DNA from: Rhizobium sp. ARZ01 | Lineage (GTDB): Bacteria > Pseudomonadota > Alphaproteobacteria > Rhizobiales > Rhizobiaceae | NCBI RefSeq assembly: GCF_014851675.1 | Contig: NZ_JACVAE010000001.1 | Span: 434,001 to 498,000, forward strand | Direction: 5' to 3' | DNA length: 64,000 nucleotides | Shown: positions 24,941 through 34,284 of the stretch, in pieces | Numbering within the stretch: the first letter of the stretch is position 1 | Layout of the letters: the number at the start of each line of letters is the position of its first letter | The notes under the pieces: generated by a model | Told to the model about the DNA's origin: nothing | Seen by the model: only the letters and a program-made list of their open reading frames with translations | Databases searched by the model: none | Position numbers and translations under genes: made by a program

Positions 24941-27484
24941 TTAGGCAATCCAGAAACGATCGTGATCAATACCGGCTTGATTGGTGAGCCGAGCGAAGAC
25001 CACCCCGTCCTGTCCGCCGAAGCCGTCCTTGTCATACGAGAGCAGTCCGCTCGCCAAATCATAGATGATCCTGTCATCGGCATCGATTGCGGCAACGCCC
25101 AGGCAGAACTGGTCAGGTGTCAGCTTGTCGCCAGCCTGATCAAGGCCGAAGATCAGTGAGTCGAGATGGAAACGATCCTCCAGGGTATTGAAGTCCGTTA
25201 TCGTATCTTCATTGTCACCACCCGGAGCGGTGTCGAACACAAAAATATCGAACCCGACTCCGCCAGTCAGGGTATCTCGTCCATGTCCACCACTCAGGAC
25301 ATCGTCACCGGCGCCTCCCGATATGTCATCGTCTCCCGCGCCGCCGCTAAGCCGATTGTGTCCTGCGTTGCCAGTGATCGTGTTGTTGAGTGAATTGCCT
25401 GTGCCCGACAGGTTTGCGGAGCCGAGGAGGAGAAGGTTCTCAACCGCTCCTTTGAGGACGGCAGTGTTTGCCAGACTGAACGAGATCGAAGACTGTACTG
25501 TGTCGGTTCCGTTCGAGCCGCTCAGGCTCTCGTCTATGACGTCCCCGACATTGTCGACGTGATAAGTGTCATTCCCCGCTCCGCCGCGCATCGTGTCGCG
25601 GCCGCGATCCCCGTTGAGAATGTCGTTTCCTGAGCCGCCGTTGAGGACGTCATCACCTGAGCCGCCAGACAACGAGTTGTTCCCAGAGTTACCTGAGATG
25701 GCGTTGTTCAGAGAGTTTCCCGTTCCCCACAGGCCTGCGGAGCCAAGAAGCGCCAGATTCTCGACCGAGCCCTTGAGCGTAGAGCTTTGTGCCAAGCTGA
25801 ACGAAACGGATGACCTGACGGTGTCTGTTCCATTGGAGCCAGACTGGCTTTCATCAACGATGTCTCCGGTATTGTCGACATAGTAGGTGTCGCTACCTGA
25901 TCCGCCACGCATCGTATCGCGACCAAGACCACCATTTAGCGTGTCGTTGCCAGCATTCCCCGTGAGCAGATTGGTGCCCGAGTTTCCGGTAATCGTGTTG
26001 TGAAGGGAGTTTCCGGCGCCCGATATGTTGGCCGTACCAGTCAAGAGGAGGTGTTCAACGGAGCCCTTGACGATCTTCGTGTTGGCCAGACTGAACGAGA
26101 TTGAGGACCGGATCGTGTCGGTTCCGTTCGAGCCTTTCAGGCTCTCGTCGACAACATCACCGGTGTTGTCGACGTAGTAAATGTCGTTCCCCGAACCGCC
26201 GCGCATCGTGTCGCGGCCGCCACCGCCATTGAGGACGTCATTGCCTCCATTCCCCGTAAGCGCATTGCTGCCGGAGTTGCCGACGATTGTATTGTTGAGC
26301 CCGTTGCCCGTGCCGGAAAGAGCGCTTGACCCCAGAAGGATGAGATTCTCGACAGAACCCCTGACGACCTTCGTGCTTGCCAGGCTGAACGAGATGGATG
26401 ACCTGACGGTATCTGTTCCATCGGATCCGCTCACGCTCTCATCAACAATATCGCCAGAGTTGTTGACATAGTAGGTGTCGCCACCCTTGCGGCCGTACAT
26501 CGTATCGCGGCCAACACCGCCATTCAGCACGTTGGCGACCGTGTTGCCGATCAATGTGTCATTACCATTGCCGCCGATGGCATTCTCGATGATGACGTCG
26601 GGTCCGATCGTCACCGTCGCGCGCGATGATTTACCGTATGAAAAATGAATGCGCTCGCTGATGCTGCTGAACTTGCCGGGGTTCAGGTTGATCGTGCTGT
26701 TTTCGATACCACTATATGCGATGGTATCAACACCACCTGTATCGTTGATCGCCTGCCAGTATTTGGTCCCGTCCTTGAATGTGTAGGTATTGTTTCCGTT
26801 ATTGACCGACAGGTTCTTGCCGTAGATCGTCTGAATTGCCAGGAGATCGTAATACATTGGCGTCGTCGGATAGAACGACGCATAGTTGTCTTGGTCGGCG
26901 GACCACGGGGACGCCGTATAACTCATAACGGTGTTGAAAAAATTGTCCAAGCTCGAAGGCATCCGCATGATCTCGAAAGGATGCTGCAATCCGAGTGCGT
27001 GGCCGACTTCATGCAGAATGATCAAATAGTCATACGATCCCTTCTTGAGGTCGCCATTTTTCTTGTTGAAGTGAGCGGTATTGAACCAGACGTCGCCAGC
27101 TGAAGTGTGGTTCCACGGATAATACGCATGGGCGGCGGATCGGTCGTCCATGGTGTCAGTCTGTGTGAACCGCAATTCCCCTACGACCTTAGTGTTGTCG
27201 GCAACCTCTTTGAATTTGACGTCTCCCGCACCTGCCCAAGCTTGGAGGGCGTATCTGACATAAGAAATCTCAGTACTCGTCAAAGAGCCCCAACCATCCA
27301 GCTCCCCTTCATAAGAGTAGTTGTCGGCAAATTTTGATCCGGTCACTGGAAAACTGTATGTGAGGGTAACGCCTGTCCCGAGCGGACCACCCCACTTGTA
27401 TCCGTATCCAAGCCAGCCGGCCTTGCCAATATCGGATGACGAATAGGATTCAACACCGAGACCATTCGTTGTATACGTCGCCAT
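24941..27484 (-). CDS. Serralysin-like M10 metallopeptidase with four tandem RTX modules
   Basis: The 847-residue protein has an M10 protease domain in residues 1-270: zinc motif HEVGHALGLQH with H158, E159, H162 and H168, and Met-turn M187 in VMSYT. Residues 327-736 are four tandem modules of 98, 98, 107 and 107 residues, each starting DTM and containing YYVDNTGD, DESxxGSNGTDT, SSISFSLA, SVENL and GTGNSLNN. The tail (737-847) has TGGVGFDIFVFD and ends DHDRFWIA, the type I export signal. It is a calcium-dependent secreted protease, longer than classical serralysins (about 480). No ABC exporter genes are present in the window. Confidence 0.93.
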   Translation of the reverse strand: MATYTTNGLGVESYSSSDIGKAGWLGYGYKWGGPLGTGVTLTYSFPVTGSKFADNYSYEGELDGWGSLTSTEISYVRYALQAWAGAGDVKFKEVADNTKVVGELRFTQTDTMDDRSAAHAYYPWNHTSAGDVWFNTAHFNKKNGDLKKGSYDYLIILHEVGHALGLQHPFEIMRMPSSLDNFFNTVMSYTASPWSADQDNYASFYPTTPMYYDLLAIQTIYGKNLSVNNGNNTYTFKDGTKYWQAINDTGGVDTIAYSGIENSTINLNPGKFSSISERIHFSYGKSSRATVTIGPDVIIENAIGGNGNDTLIGNTVANVLNGGVGRDTMYGRKGGDTYYVNNSGDIVDESVSGSDGTDTVRSSISFSLASTKVVRGSVENLILLGSSALSGTGNGLNNTIVGNSGSNALTGNGGNDVLNGGGGRDTMRGGSGNDIYYVDNTGDVVDESLKGSNGTDTIRSSISFSLANTKIVKGSVEHLLLTGTANISGAGNSLHNTITGNSGTNLLTGNAGNDTLNGGLGRDTMRGGSGSDTYYVDNTGDIVDESQSGSNGTDTVRSSVSFSLAQSSTLKGSVENLALLGSAGLWGTGNSLNNAISGNSGNNSLSGGSGDDVLNGGSGNDILNGDRGRDTMRGGAGNDTYHVDNVGDVIDESLSGSNGTDTVQSSISFSLANTAVLKGAVENLLLLGSANLSGTGNSLNNTITGNAGHNRLSGGAGDDDISGGAGDDVLSGGHGRDTLTGGVGFDIFVFDTAPGGDNEDTITDFNTLEDRFHLDSLIFGLDQAGDKLTPDQFCLGVAAIDADDRIIYDLASGLLSYDKDGFGGQDGVVFARLTNQAGIDHDRFWIA
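25277..26506 (-). repeat. Four in-frame tandem repeats inside the M10 peptidase gene
   Basis: The repeat units are 294, 294, 321 and 321 bases, in gene order. The two longer units carry an extra nine-residue GGxGxD block before the boundary. The units differ at many synonymous and several amino-acid positions, so the duplications are not very recent, or have been homogenised unevenly. Confidence 0.85.
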
Positions 27485-27854
27485 CTAAGAAATTCCCTGC
27501 ATTATCAGTGGCTAAAATGAAGCGGGCACTTGAGGGCAATCTGCTACGTTTACAACCTGGGCGCAAGGGCGGTCGTTTATCGCGTCATCAGAGCCCGTCC
27601 TGGCGCTCGATGCCACCAGATTCAGAAGGCAGAGGCGGGCGACTTCCGTCATGCCCCGCGAACCGTGGACGCCGGAGGCTAGCGAACTCACCATTCTTCC
27701 CGCGCTGATTTCGATAGCTATTTCTCCGGTTCGATAAGGTCTGCTATTGGAGGCGCGAGCCGGTTGTCGGTGGTGGCTGAGGCTAGCGGCGTGCTGCACA
27801 AGCAATGCACGTTGAGTGCATCCAGCCCAACCTCTCGTCGCGAAAACAGCCGTT
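27485..27854. other. Intergenic region upstream of the M10 peptidase gene
   Basis: No gene is recognised. It must hold the promoter of the M10 gene, which is transcribed leftward. A short inverted repeat, ATGCAC (27805-27810) and GTGCAT (27816-27821), is the only symmetric site noticed. Confidence 0.4.
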
Positions 27855-28895
27855 CTAGAACCGCGTGATCACGCTGATGCCGAGGTCAGTGGCCGTGTCC
27901 ATCGTCATCAGCGCCGGCACGGCTTCCTCGAGGCTGATCTCGCGGCCGATTAGCTTTTCGGGCTGCAGCTTGCCTTGTGCGATCATTGCGAGCATCGCGT
28001 CGTAGCGCCAGGCCTGCATGCCGTGGCTGCCGTAGATCTCCAACTCGTGGCCGATCACCTGCGCCATGGGGATCTGTGGTGTCGCGTGTTCGCCAAGCAT
28101 CAGCCCCACCTGCACGTGGCGGCCGCGCCGGCGCAGGTTCTTGATCGAGTTGAAGCAGGTGACCGGCGAGCCGAGCGCGTCGATCGAGGCATGTGCGCCA
28201 CCGCCGGTGATCTCGCGCACGGCTTCCGCCACGTCCGCAACCTCGCGGGCATTGATCGCCGCGACCGCACCCATCTTCCGGGCGAAGGCTAGCTTTTCTT
28301 CGGAAATGTCGATTGCGATCGGATTGGTGCCGAGCGCAGCCGCGATCATGATCGCCGACAGGCCGACGCCGCCGCAGCCGTGCACCGCCACCCATTCACC
28401 GCCTTTGACCTTTGCCTGGTCGCAGACGGCACGGAACGAGGTGGCAAACCGGCAGCCGAGGCTTGCAGCCGTGGCATAGCTGACGCTTTCGGGCAGGTGC
28501 ACGAGGTTCTGGTCGGCATAGTCGAGCGCGACATACTCGGCAAACGAGCCCCAATGGGTGAAGCCCGGCTGGAACTGTTCCTCGCAGACCTGCTGGTTGC
28601 CCGAGCGGCACTCCTGGCAATGGCCGCAGCCGGAGACGAAGGGCACCGTCACCCGATCGCCAACCTTGAAGCGCGTCACCGCCTTGCCGGTGGCAAGCAC
28701 CGTGCCGGCAAGCTCGTGTCCGGGCACATGCGGCAGCTTGATGTCCGGATCGTGCCCTTGCCAGCCGTGCCAGTCGCTGCGGCAAAGCCCGGTCGCTTCC
28801 ACCTTGATGACGACGCCGCCTGTGGTCGGCGTCGGGTCGGGAAGGGTGCGGATCTCCGGAGCAGCACCGAAGGCTTCGTAGTGCATCGCTTTCAT
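27855..28895 (-). CDS. Zinc-dependent alcohol dehydrogenase
   Basis: The 346-residue medium-chain dehydrogenase has the catalytic zinc cysteine in GLCRSDWHG, the PGHELAGTV histidine and glutamate motif, four structural-zinc cysteines in [15 protein letters not shown] and the NAD site [10 protein letters not shown]. It oxidises an alcohol with NAD(P)+; the substrate is not specified by sequence. Start 28895 ([10 protein letters not shown]) is preferred to an upstream ATG because GAGGGG lies 8 bases before it and the family starts here. It is divergent from the aminotransferase gene. Confidence 0.93.
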   Translation of the reverse strand: MKAMHYEAFGAAPEIRTLPDPTPTTGGVVIKVEATGLCRSDWHGWQGHDPDIKLPHVPGHELAGTVLATGKAVTRFKVGDRVTVPFVSGCGHCQECRSGNQQVCEEQFQPGFTHWGSFAEYVALDYADQNLVHLPESVSYATAASLGCRFATSFRAVCDQAKVKGGEWVAVHGCGGVGLSAIMIAAALGTNPIAIDISEEKLAFARKMGAVAAINAREVADVAEAVREITGGGAHASIDALGSPVTCFNSIKNLRRRGRHVQVGLMLGEHATPQIPMAQVIGHELEIYGSHGMQAWRYDAMLAMIAQGKLQPEKLIGREISLEEAVPALMTMDTATDLGISVITRF

Positions 28896-29089
28896 CAGGT
28901 GGCCCCTCATTCTTGCTTTGCCGCTATCTATGCCACGCAGCCAACACCCGTTCCACCGGCCTATCCATGACAATCGCTGATACATTCATTCAAGATCGTG
29001 AGTGGACAGCATTGCCTAATTGCGTCACGCCAGTTCCAGATTGACCCGGATCGCCGGGCCGGACCTGATGTGCCGAAAGGAGTTCTCAA

Positions 29090-29974
29090 ATGGCAGTCGA
29101 TACATCCCCGCGCACCCCCACCTGGACCTATGTTGAAGGCGAATGGATTTCCGGCAACCCGCCACTGATCGGGCCGACCTCGCATGCCATGTGGCTCGCC
29201 TCCACCGTGTTCGACGGCGCACGCTGGTTCGACGGCATCGCCCCCGACCTCGACCTGCATTCGCAGCGCATCAACCGCTCGGCCGAAAATCTCGGCATGA
29301 AGCCGACGAAGAGCGCCGAGGAAATCGAGGGGCTCGCCTGGGAAGGCGTGAAGAAATTCGACGGCAAGACGGCGATCTACATCAAGCCGATGTACTGGGC
29401 CGAGCATGGCTCCCCGTTCAGTGTCGTGGCGCCTGATCCGGAATCGACCCGCTTTGCGCTCTGCCTGTTCGAGGCGCCGCTGGGCAATGACCGTGGCGGC
29501 AACTCGCTGACCGTCTCGCCCTTCCGCCGCCCGACCAACGAATGCATGCCGACGGATGCCAAGGCCGGCTGCCTCTATCCGAACAACGCCCGCATCCTCG
29601 TCGAGGCGAATAAGCGCGGCTTCGAAAACGCGCTGGTGCGCGACATGCTCGGCAACGTCGCCGAGACCGGTTCGTCCAACGTCTTCATGGTCAAGGACGG
29701 CGTCGTCTTCACCCCGGCCGCCAACCACACCTTCCTTGCCGGCATCACCCGCTTCCGCACCATGAAGCTTCTGCGCGAGGCCGGCTTCGAGGTTGTCGAG
29801 ACGACGCTGTCGGTCGCCGATTTCGAGAAGGCCGACGAGATCTTCACCACCGGCAACTACTCCAAGGTCGTGCCCGTCAACCGCCTCGACGACCGCAGCC
29901 TGCAGCCGGGTCCGGTCACGGCAAAGGCCCGCGACCTCTATTTCGACTGGGCGCATTCCAGCGCGAAGGGCTGA
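29090..29974 (+). CDS. Branched-chain-type class IV aminotransferase
   Basis: The 294-residue protein is a fold-type IV PLP enzyme: K158 in TDAKAG is the expected Schiff-base lysine, followed by the AETGSSNVFMVKDG and GITRFRTMKLLREAG segments that bind the cofactor phosphate. It transfers amino groups between branched-chain amino acids and 2-oxoglutarate, or between related substrates. Many rhizobia carry an IlvE and this second paralogue type, so I do not assign a symbol. The start has AGGAG about 8 bases before it. Confidence 0.88.
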   Translation: MAVDTSPRTPTWTYVEGEWISGNPPLIGPTSHAMWLASTVFDGARWFDGIAPDLDLHSQRINRSAENLGMKPTKSAEEIEGLAWEGVKKFDGKTAIYIKPMYWAEHGSPFSVVAPDPESTRFALCLFEAPLGNDRGGNSLTVSPFRRPTNECMPTDAKAGCLYPNNARILVEANKRGFENALVRDMLGNVAETGSSNVFMVKDGVVFTPAANHTFLAGITRFRTMKLLREAGFEVVETTLSVADFEKADEIFTTGNYSKVVPVNRLDDRSLQPGPVTAKARDLYFDWAHSSAKG

Positions 29975-30002
29975 GCCTCCACCGGTCATCCCGGCTCACC
30001 CC

Positions 30003-30133
30003 GCCGTCATCCCGGCCGCCGAGCCGGGATCCAGCGCGCGCAAGTCCTTGCGCGCAAAAGACCCTTTCGCCTGACCGCACGAGATACGTCATTCACCGCG
30101 CCGACGCGCGGTGGCTGGATGCCGGATCAGTCC
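30003..30133. repeat. RIME-type intergenic element (copy 2)
   Basis: It starts CCGTCATCCCGGCCGCCGAG and ends GGATGCCGGATCAGTCC, with an inner hairpin GCGCGCAAGTCCTTGCGCGC and the CACCGCGCCGACGCGCGGTG segment. It has diverged from copy 1 at the left end but has the same layout. Confidence 0.8.
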
Positions 30134-30303
30134 GCCAGTCGGTCGACACGCCTTCACCCGGCCTCCCACGCCCGCTGCGGAAGGAAATTGCTGGCAAAGC
30201 GCAAATTTTGGCATCGCAACCGGTTGTCTGCGACAGGTCGGCCCCCTATGTTCCATTCCACGGATTTCATTGAAAAAAATTCCGCATGAAGAGGAGATAT
30301 CCC

Positions 30304-30906
30304 ATGGCCTTCGAACTTCCGCCGCTGCCCTACGACTACGACGCGCTCGTGCCGTTCATGTCGCGCGAGACGCTGGAGTACCATCACGACAAGCACCACA
30401 AGGCCTATGTCGACAACGGCAACAAGCTGGCCGAGGAAGCCGGCCTTTCCAACCTGACGGTCGAAGAGATCGTCAAGAAGTCCTATGGCACCAACCAGGG
30501 CCTCTTCAACAATGCCGGCCAGCACTACAACCACATCCACTTCTGGAAGTGGATGAAGAAGGGCGGCGGCGGCAAGAGCCTGCCGGGCGCGCTGCAGAAG
30601 GCGTTCGACAGCGACCTCGGCGGCTACGACAAGTTCAAGGCTGACTTCATCGCCGCCGGCACGACGCAGTTCGGTTCCGGCTGGGCCTGGCTGTCGGTCA
30701 AGGACGGCAAGCTCGTCATCTCCAAGACCCCGAACGGCGAGAACCCGCTCGTCCACGGCGCGTCCCCGATCCTCGGCGTCGACGTGTGGGAGCACTCCTA
30801 TTACATCGACTACCGCAACGCCCGCCCGAAGTACCTCGAGGCCTTCGTCGACAGCCTGATCAACTGGGACTACGTGCTGGAAATGTACGAAGCGGCAACG
30901 AAGTAA
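30304..30906 (+). CDS. sodB: Superoxide dismutase (Fe/Mn family)
   Basis: The 200-residue protein has all four metal ligands: H27 (EYHHDKHH), H77 (HYNHIHFW), D160 and H164 (DVWEHSYYIDY). It converts superoxide to hydrogen peroxide and oxygen in the cytoplasm. The G-rich GTTQFGSGWAWL segment is typical of the family. In rhizobia this enzyme may use either iron or manganese, which cannot be decided here. The start has GAAGAGGAG upstream, and a clear terminator follows at 30935-30963, so it is a single-gene transcript. Confidence 0.95.
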   Translation: MAFELPPLPYDYDALVPFMSRETLEYHHDKHHKAYVDNGNKLAEEAGLSNLTVEEIVKKSYGTNQGLFNNAGQHYNHIHFWKWMKKGGGGKSLPGALQKAFDSDLGGYDKFKADFIAAGTTQFGSGWAWLSVKDGKLVISKTPNGENPLVHGASPILGVDVWEHSYYIDYRNARPKYLEAFVDSLINWDYVLEMYEAATK

Positions 30907-30934
30907 GCCGCTTATCCTTTTCACGATTGTATCG

Positions 30935-30963
30935 AGCCCTGGCCGAAAGGCCGGGGCTTTTTC
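30935..30963 (+). terminator. Rho-independent terminator after the superoxide dismutase gene
   Basis: AGCCCTGGCC (30935-30944) pairs with GGCCGGGGCT (30949-30958), with one G-U pair, around a GAAA tetraloop. A run of T follows. This is a strong classical terminator. Confidence 0.9.
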
Positions 30964-31047
30964 GTTCACGGCGAGAGCCGTCAGGGCAGCCACGTTTCGT
31001 GCTATAATTGAAATATCGGGGCCGGGGCGACCATCAGGGAGGCTTCC

Positions 31048-31425
31048 ATGTCATTGAGCGACACGATCAAGGCAATGACCCAACGCTACGCGGCCGCCCT
31101 CAATACGCCGGGAGCCGCCGGCGCCGGCGACTTCTTCGACGACGATGCCGACCTGTTGCCGCCGGGACCGGACAATCTGAAGGGACGGGCTGCCATCCAG
31201 GCCTTCTGGGCCGCTGCAACCGACGCCTTCGAGCAACCGACACTGACGACGACGGACGTTGCCGAAATCGCACCGGGGTGCGCCCGGGAAATCGGCACCT
31301 ATGCGGCGCGAGTAAAGGAAACCGGCGCCGCCGTCAGCGGCAAATACGTCTTCATCTGGCGCAAGATTGACGGCGAATGGAAAATCTGGACCGATATCTG
31401 GACGTCGCATCAGGGGCAGACCTGA
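31048..31425 (+). CDS. SnoaL-like/DUF4440 (NTF2-like) protein
   Basis: The 125-residue protein has an NTF2-like cone fold pattern: IKAMTQRYAAALNTPGA, a middle FFDDDADLLPPG segment, GRAAIQAFW and a final KYVFIWRKIDGEWKIWTDIW strand pair. Many such proteins are small hydrolases, isomerases or ligand-binding proteins with no predictable substrate. It precedes the racemase gene by 25 bases on the same strand, so the two are probably in one operon. Confidence 0.85.
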   Translation: MSLSDTIKAMTQRYAAALNTPGAAGAGDFFDDDADLLPPGPDNLKGRAAIQAFWAAATDAFEQPTLTTTDVAEIAPGCAREIGTYAARVKETGAAVSGKYVFIWRKIDGEWKIWTDIWTSHQGQT

Positions 31426-31450
31426 GGAGCCCAAGCACAGGAGGGGAAAT

Positions 31451-32170
31451 GTGGCGGACTATCCGATGGCGCTGATCGGTTTGATCGGCGGGATGAGCTG
31501 GGAATCCAGCGCGCTCTATTACCGGCTCCTGAACCTCGCCGCCCATCGTCGCCTCGGCGGACACCACAATGCCCGCTCGGTGCTGGTCACGCTGGATTTC
31601 GACGCGCTGAACCGCATGGCCGCGGAGGGGCGCTGGGATGAGGTCGCCGACCTGATCATCGATGCCGGGCGGCGGCTTGAGGGCGCGGGTGCGGCGTTCG
31701 CGATGATCACCGCGGTCAGTGGCCATGCGGTGGCCGACCGCGTCGAAGCCGCCTTGCGCCTTCCACTCCTGCATATCGCCGATCCCGTGGGTGAGGCGGT
31801 TCGCGCGAAGGGCCTGACCAGGCTTGGCCTGCTTGGAACGCGATACACGATGGAGATGGGCTTCTTTTCGGCACGCTTGCGGGACAAGTTCGGACTGGTG
31901 GTCCTCGTGCCGCCGCAAAAACAGCGCGATGCGTTGCACCGGATTATCGTCGAAGAGCTGACACTGGGCAGGATTACCGAAGAGGCGCGAGAGACGCTGC
32001 TGTCGATGGCGGGCGATCTGGCAGGGCAAGGAACCGAGGCCCTCGCCGTCGCCTGCACGGAGCTTCCCTTGGTGGCGGGCATGGAGGACTATCCCGTCGC
32101 CGCCTTCGACGTCGTGCAATTGCACGTCGAGGCGGCACTGGATCGGGCGATTTCCGAGGCGCCACACTAA
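31451..32170 (+). CDS. Aspartate/glutamate racemase family protein with an altered motif
   Basis: The protein of about 239 residues aligns with the YgeA-like racemases: GLIGGMSWESSALYYRLLN, LLGTRYTMEMGFF and the late AVACTELPL with the second catalytic cysteine C202. The first active-site segment, normally like CTNTMH, is ITAVSGH here (86-92), losing the usual cysteine, threonine and asparagine. Racemase activity is therefore doubtful without testing. The GTG start at 31451 has GAGGGG upstream. The 3' end overlaps the convergent membrane-protein gene by 4 bases. Confidence 0.85.
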   Translation: MADYPMALIGLIGGMSWESSALYYRLLNLAAHRRLGGHHNARSVLVTLDFDALNRMAAEGRWDEVADLIIDAGRRLEGAGAAFAMITAVSGHAVADRVEAALRLPLLHIADPVGEAVRAKGLTRLGLLGTRYTMEMGFFSARLRDKFGLVVLVPPQKQRDALHRIIVEELTLGRITEEARETLLSMAGDLAGQGTEALAVACTELPLVAGMEDYPVAAFDVVQLHVEAALDRAISEAPH

Positions 32171-33378
32171 AGCGCTGAGGGTTGGCGATGGCGGAGGGAG
32201 GGAGAGGATGCCGCTTCGCTTCTCATAAGGAGAAGCCAGGCTAGCGGGATCAGGAGTGATGCGATGGGCCAGCCGGACAGACCGAGCACGGGCATGAGGA
32301 TCGGCATTATCGCAACCGCGAAAAGGGAGGCGCGAAGAGCCTTGCCCGGAGGATTTGCTCCCGGGAGCGGCCACAGCGCTGCGACCGAGGCCAGGGCAAT
32401 CAGGTCATAGCTGAGGCTGTAGGGACTGATGACGAAGGTTGCAAAGATTGTACTCGCCGCGCGCGCCCAGTCCGATTGCAGGCGCTTGAGGCTCAGGAAC
32501 CACAGGCACAGCGATATGAGCGCGACCGGAAAGTGTACCGCCGTCGCCACGTCAGACGAAAGTTCAAGGCTGCGGGCCGAGCCGTACACGGAAGGCATCA
32601 TATGCAGGAAAATGCCGGTTCCGTAGCGCATCACGTCGGTCATGTACGGTGCGACATGCTCGATGTACCCCCTCCAGGTCGAGAGGCCGAAGGCTGCAAC
32701 TGAGGCCATGGCGAGCCCGAGGGCCGTCAAGCTTGCAACCATGATCACCAGCCAACGCCTTTCGTAAAGCAGCAGTAAGGGCAAAAGCAGCCCGAGTTGC
32801 GGCTTGACTGTCAGGAGGCCAATGCAGAGCCCGGCGAGTATGGGGCGGTTGTAGCGAGACGCAAGCCCGATCAGGACAAGCGCAGAGGTGAGGAAGCCGT
32901 TTTGGGTGGCGATCGCGTTGGTGGCGACTGCAGGCAGCAGAAACAGCCACTGACGCGGCGTCGCATAGGGCGCGGCCGTTCGAATCGAAGCGCAAAAGAG
33001 TAGAAACGTGGCAAGCAGATAGGCGATCAGCGCACTTTTGTAGTCGAGCAGCCCGACGGGCAGGATCGTCCACAGATAGTGAGGCGGATAGCTCCAGGCA
33101 TGCCAGGGGTAGTCAGGCCCGAACATTGCCTGCATATGCGCGAAGTACACTTCATGAGCGCTGAACACCTCTCCGACCGCTCCTTGGAGGGTAAGGCGCG
33201 CAGCAATCCAGTAGTTGGCGAAATCTTTATTCGACCAGCCCAATGTGATCGCGGATCTATCCGTGTCCGTGACCGCCAGGATGCTCCATGCGATCGCCGC
33301 GAACAGGCTGGCAGCAATCGCAACCGCGGCTGTCGCCGATATTCCCTGTGTCTGAGCCGGGGCAGCTTGATTGGCCAT
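32167..33378 (-). CDS. Glycosyltransferase family 87 (DUF2029) membrane protein
   Basis: The protein of about 403 residues has 9-11 hydrophobic segments and the DUF2029 mark near the first periplasmic loop (NKDFANYWIAARLTLQG, then AWSYPPHYLW), followed by QNGFLTSALVLIGL and LTVKPQLGLLLPL. These GT-C transferases use polyprenyl-linked sugars, for example in lipid or polysaccharide modification. The acceptor is unknown. The start at 33378 (MANQAAP) has a weak purine-rich site. It is convergent and overlaps the racemase gene by 4 bases. Confidence 0.87.
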   Translation of the reverse strand: MANQAAPAQTQGISATAAVAIAASLFAAIAWSILAVTDTDRSAITLGWSNKDFANYWIAARLTLQGAVGEVFSAHEVYFAHMQAMFGPDYPWHAWSYPPHYLWTILPVGLLDYKSALIAYLLATFLLFCASIRTAAPYATPRQWLFLLPAVATNAIATQNGFLTSALVLIGLASRYNRPILAGLCIGLLTVKPQLGLLLPLLLLYERRWLVIMVASLTALGLAMASVAAFGLSTWRGYIEHVAPYMTDVMRYGTGIFLHMMPSVYGSARSLELSSDVATAVHFPVALISLCLWFLSLKRLQSDWARAASTIFATFVISPYSLSYDLIALASVAALWPLPGANPPGKALRASLFAVAIMPILMPVLGLSGWPIASLLIPLAWLLLMRSEAASSPSLRHRQPSAL

Positions 33379-33589
33379 CGCTCTCAATCCCTTTGTCTTC
33401 GCGGAGGATAGCCACACAGAGTGAATGAAGGGCAAATGCACGCGATGGCCCGGCCGTATTCACAGGCCTCATGCATCTTCAAGAAGATTTTACTTGGACT
33501 GTCGGCAGCACGTGTAATCATGCCGCCGCTTTGAAAGAGCGATCCGGGCGGGAAGACCCGTCCGGCGGAATCCTAATCGGGAGTTATTG

Positions 33590-34033
33590 ATGAAGCTGAA
33601 GACAATCGCGGCCGCCGCCGCCCTTGCCGTACTCGGTGCCAGCGCAGTGATCGCGGCAGACGAGCCGCAAGTTGCCCGCCAGCAGATGATGAAGAAGGTC
33701 GGTGGGGCAATGGGTGCACTGGCTGGCATCGCCAAGGGCGAGAAGCCCTATGACGCCGAGATCGTCAAGGCCTCGCTCTCGACGATGAGCGACGTCTCCA
33801 AGACGTTTGCCGACCAGTTCCCCGCCGGGACTGAAGCCGGCGCAGAGACGGAAGCAAGCCCGAAGATCTGGGAAAACATGGATGACTTCAAGGCCAAGAC
33901 TGCGCAGCTCGGCAAGGCGGCTGAGGCAACCCTTGCATCGCTTCCGGCCGACCAGGCTGGTGTTGCCGCGGCTCTTGGGCCGATCGGCAAGGACTGTGCT
34001 GCCTGTCATGAGACCTACCGGATAAAGAAGTAG
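33590..34033 (+). CDS. Cytochrome c' (class II c-type cytochrome)
   Basis: The 147-residue protein has a signal peptide (LAVLGASAVIAADEP) and a C-terminal haem motif CAACH (136-140), the layout of four-helix-bundle cytochrome c'. These periplasmic proteins bind NO or take part in electron transfer. A TTG codon at 33587 is in frame; the ATG at 33590 is chosen. GGGAG lies 6 bases upstream. A dihaem cytochrome follows in the same direction, a common pairing. Confidence 0.92.
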   Translation: MKLKTIAAAAALAVLGASAVIAADEPQVARQQMMKKVGGAMGALAGIAKGEKPYDAEIVKASLSTMSDVSKTFADQFPAGTEAGAETEASPKIWENMDDFKAKTAQLGKAAEATLASLPADQAGVAAALGPIGKDCAACHETYRIKK

Positions 34034-34284
34034 CCCCTTCCCAACAAATTGGCGCACTCTCTCGGGGATCGTCTCCTCGGGAGAGTTTGCGTTTCGCTGT
34101 CGCCGTGCGACGATACGGTGATGGTCGCTCGTCGCATGTCCGGATTGGGCACGCATAATGCGCGGCAGCGATCTGCAACTATGCACGCTCCGGCATCACT
34201 GCCGATTGTCGGGGTTGTGCGCCGGGCGTACAACGCGCCTATCTGTCGATTTTGGGGTGGGCTTCATGCCCGGGGACGAAAGCC

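Noticed and set aside
25277..26506. CRISPR-like or satellite-like repeats
   Set aside because: The repeat units are nearly 300 bases, stay in frame and encode conserved RTX modules, so they are protein repeats.
34056..34086. A terminator after the cytochrome c' gene
   Set aside because: ACTCTC/GAGAGT arms exist, but the inner pairing is irregular and there is no T-run, so I do not call it.
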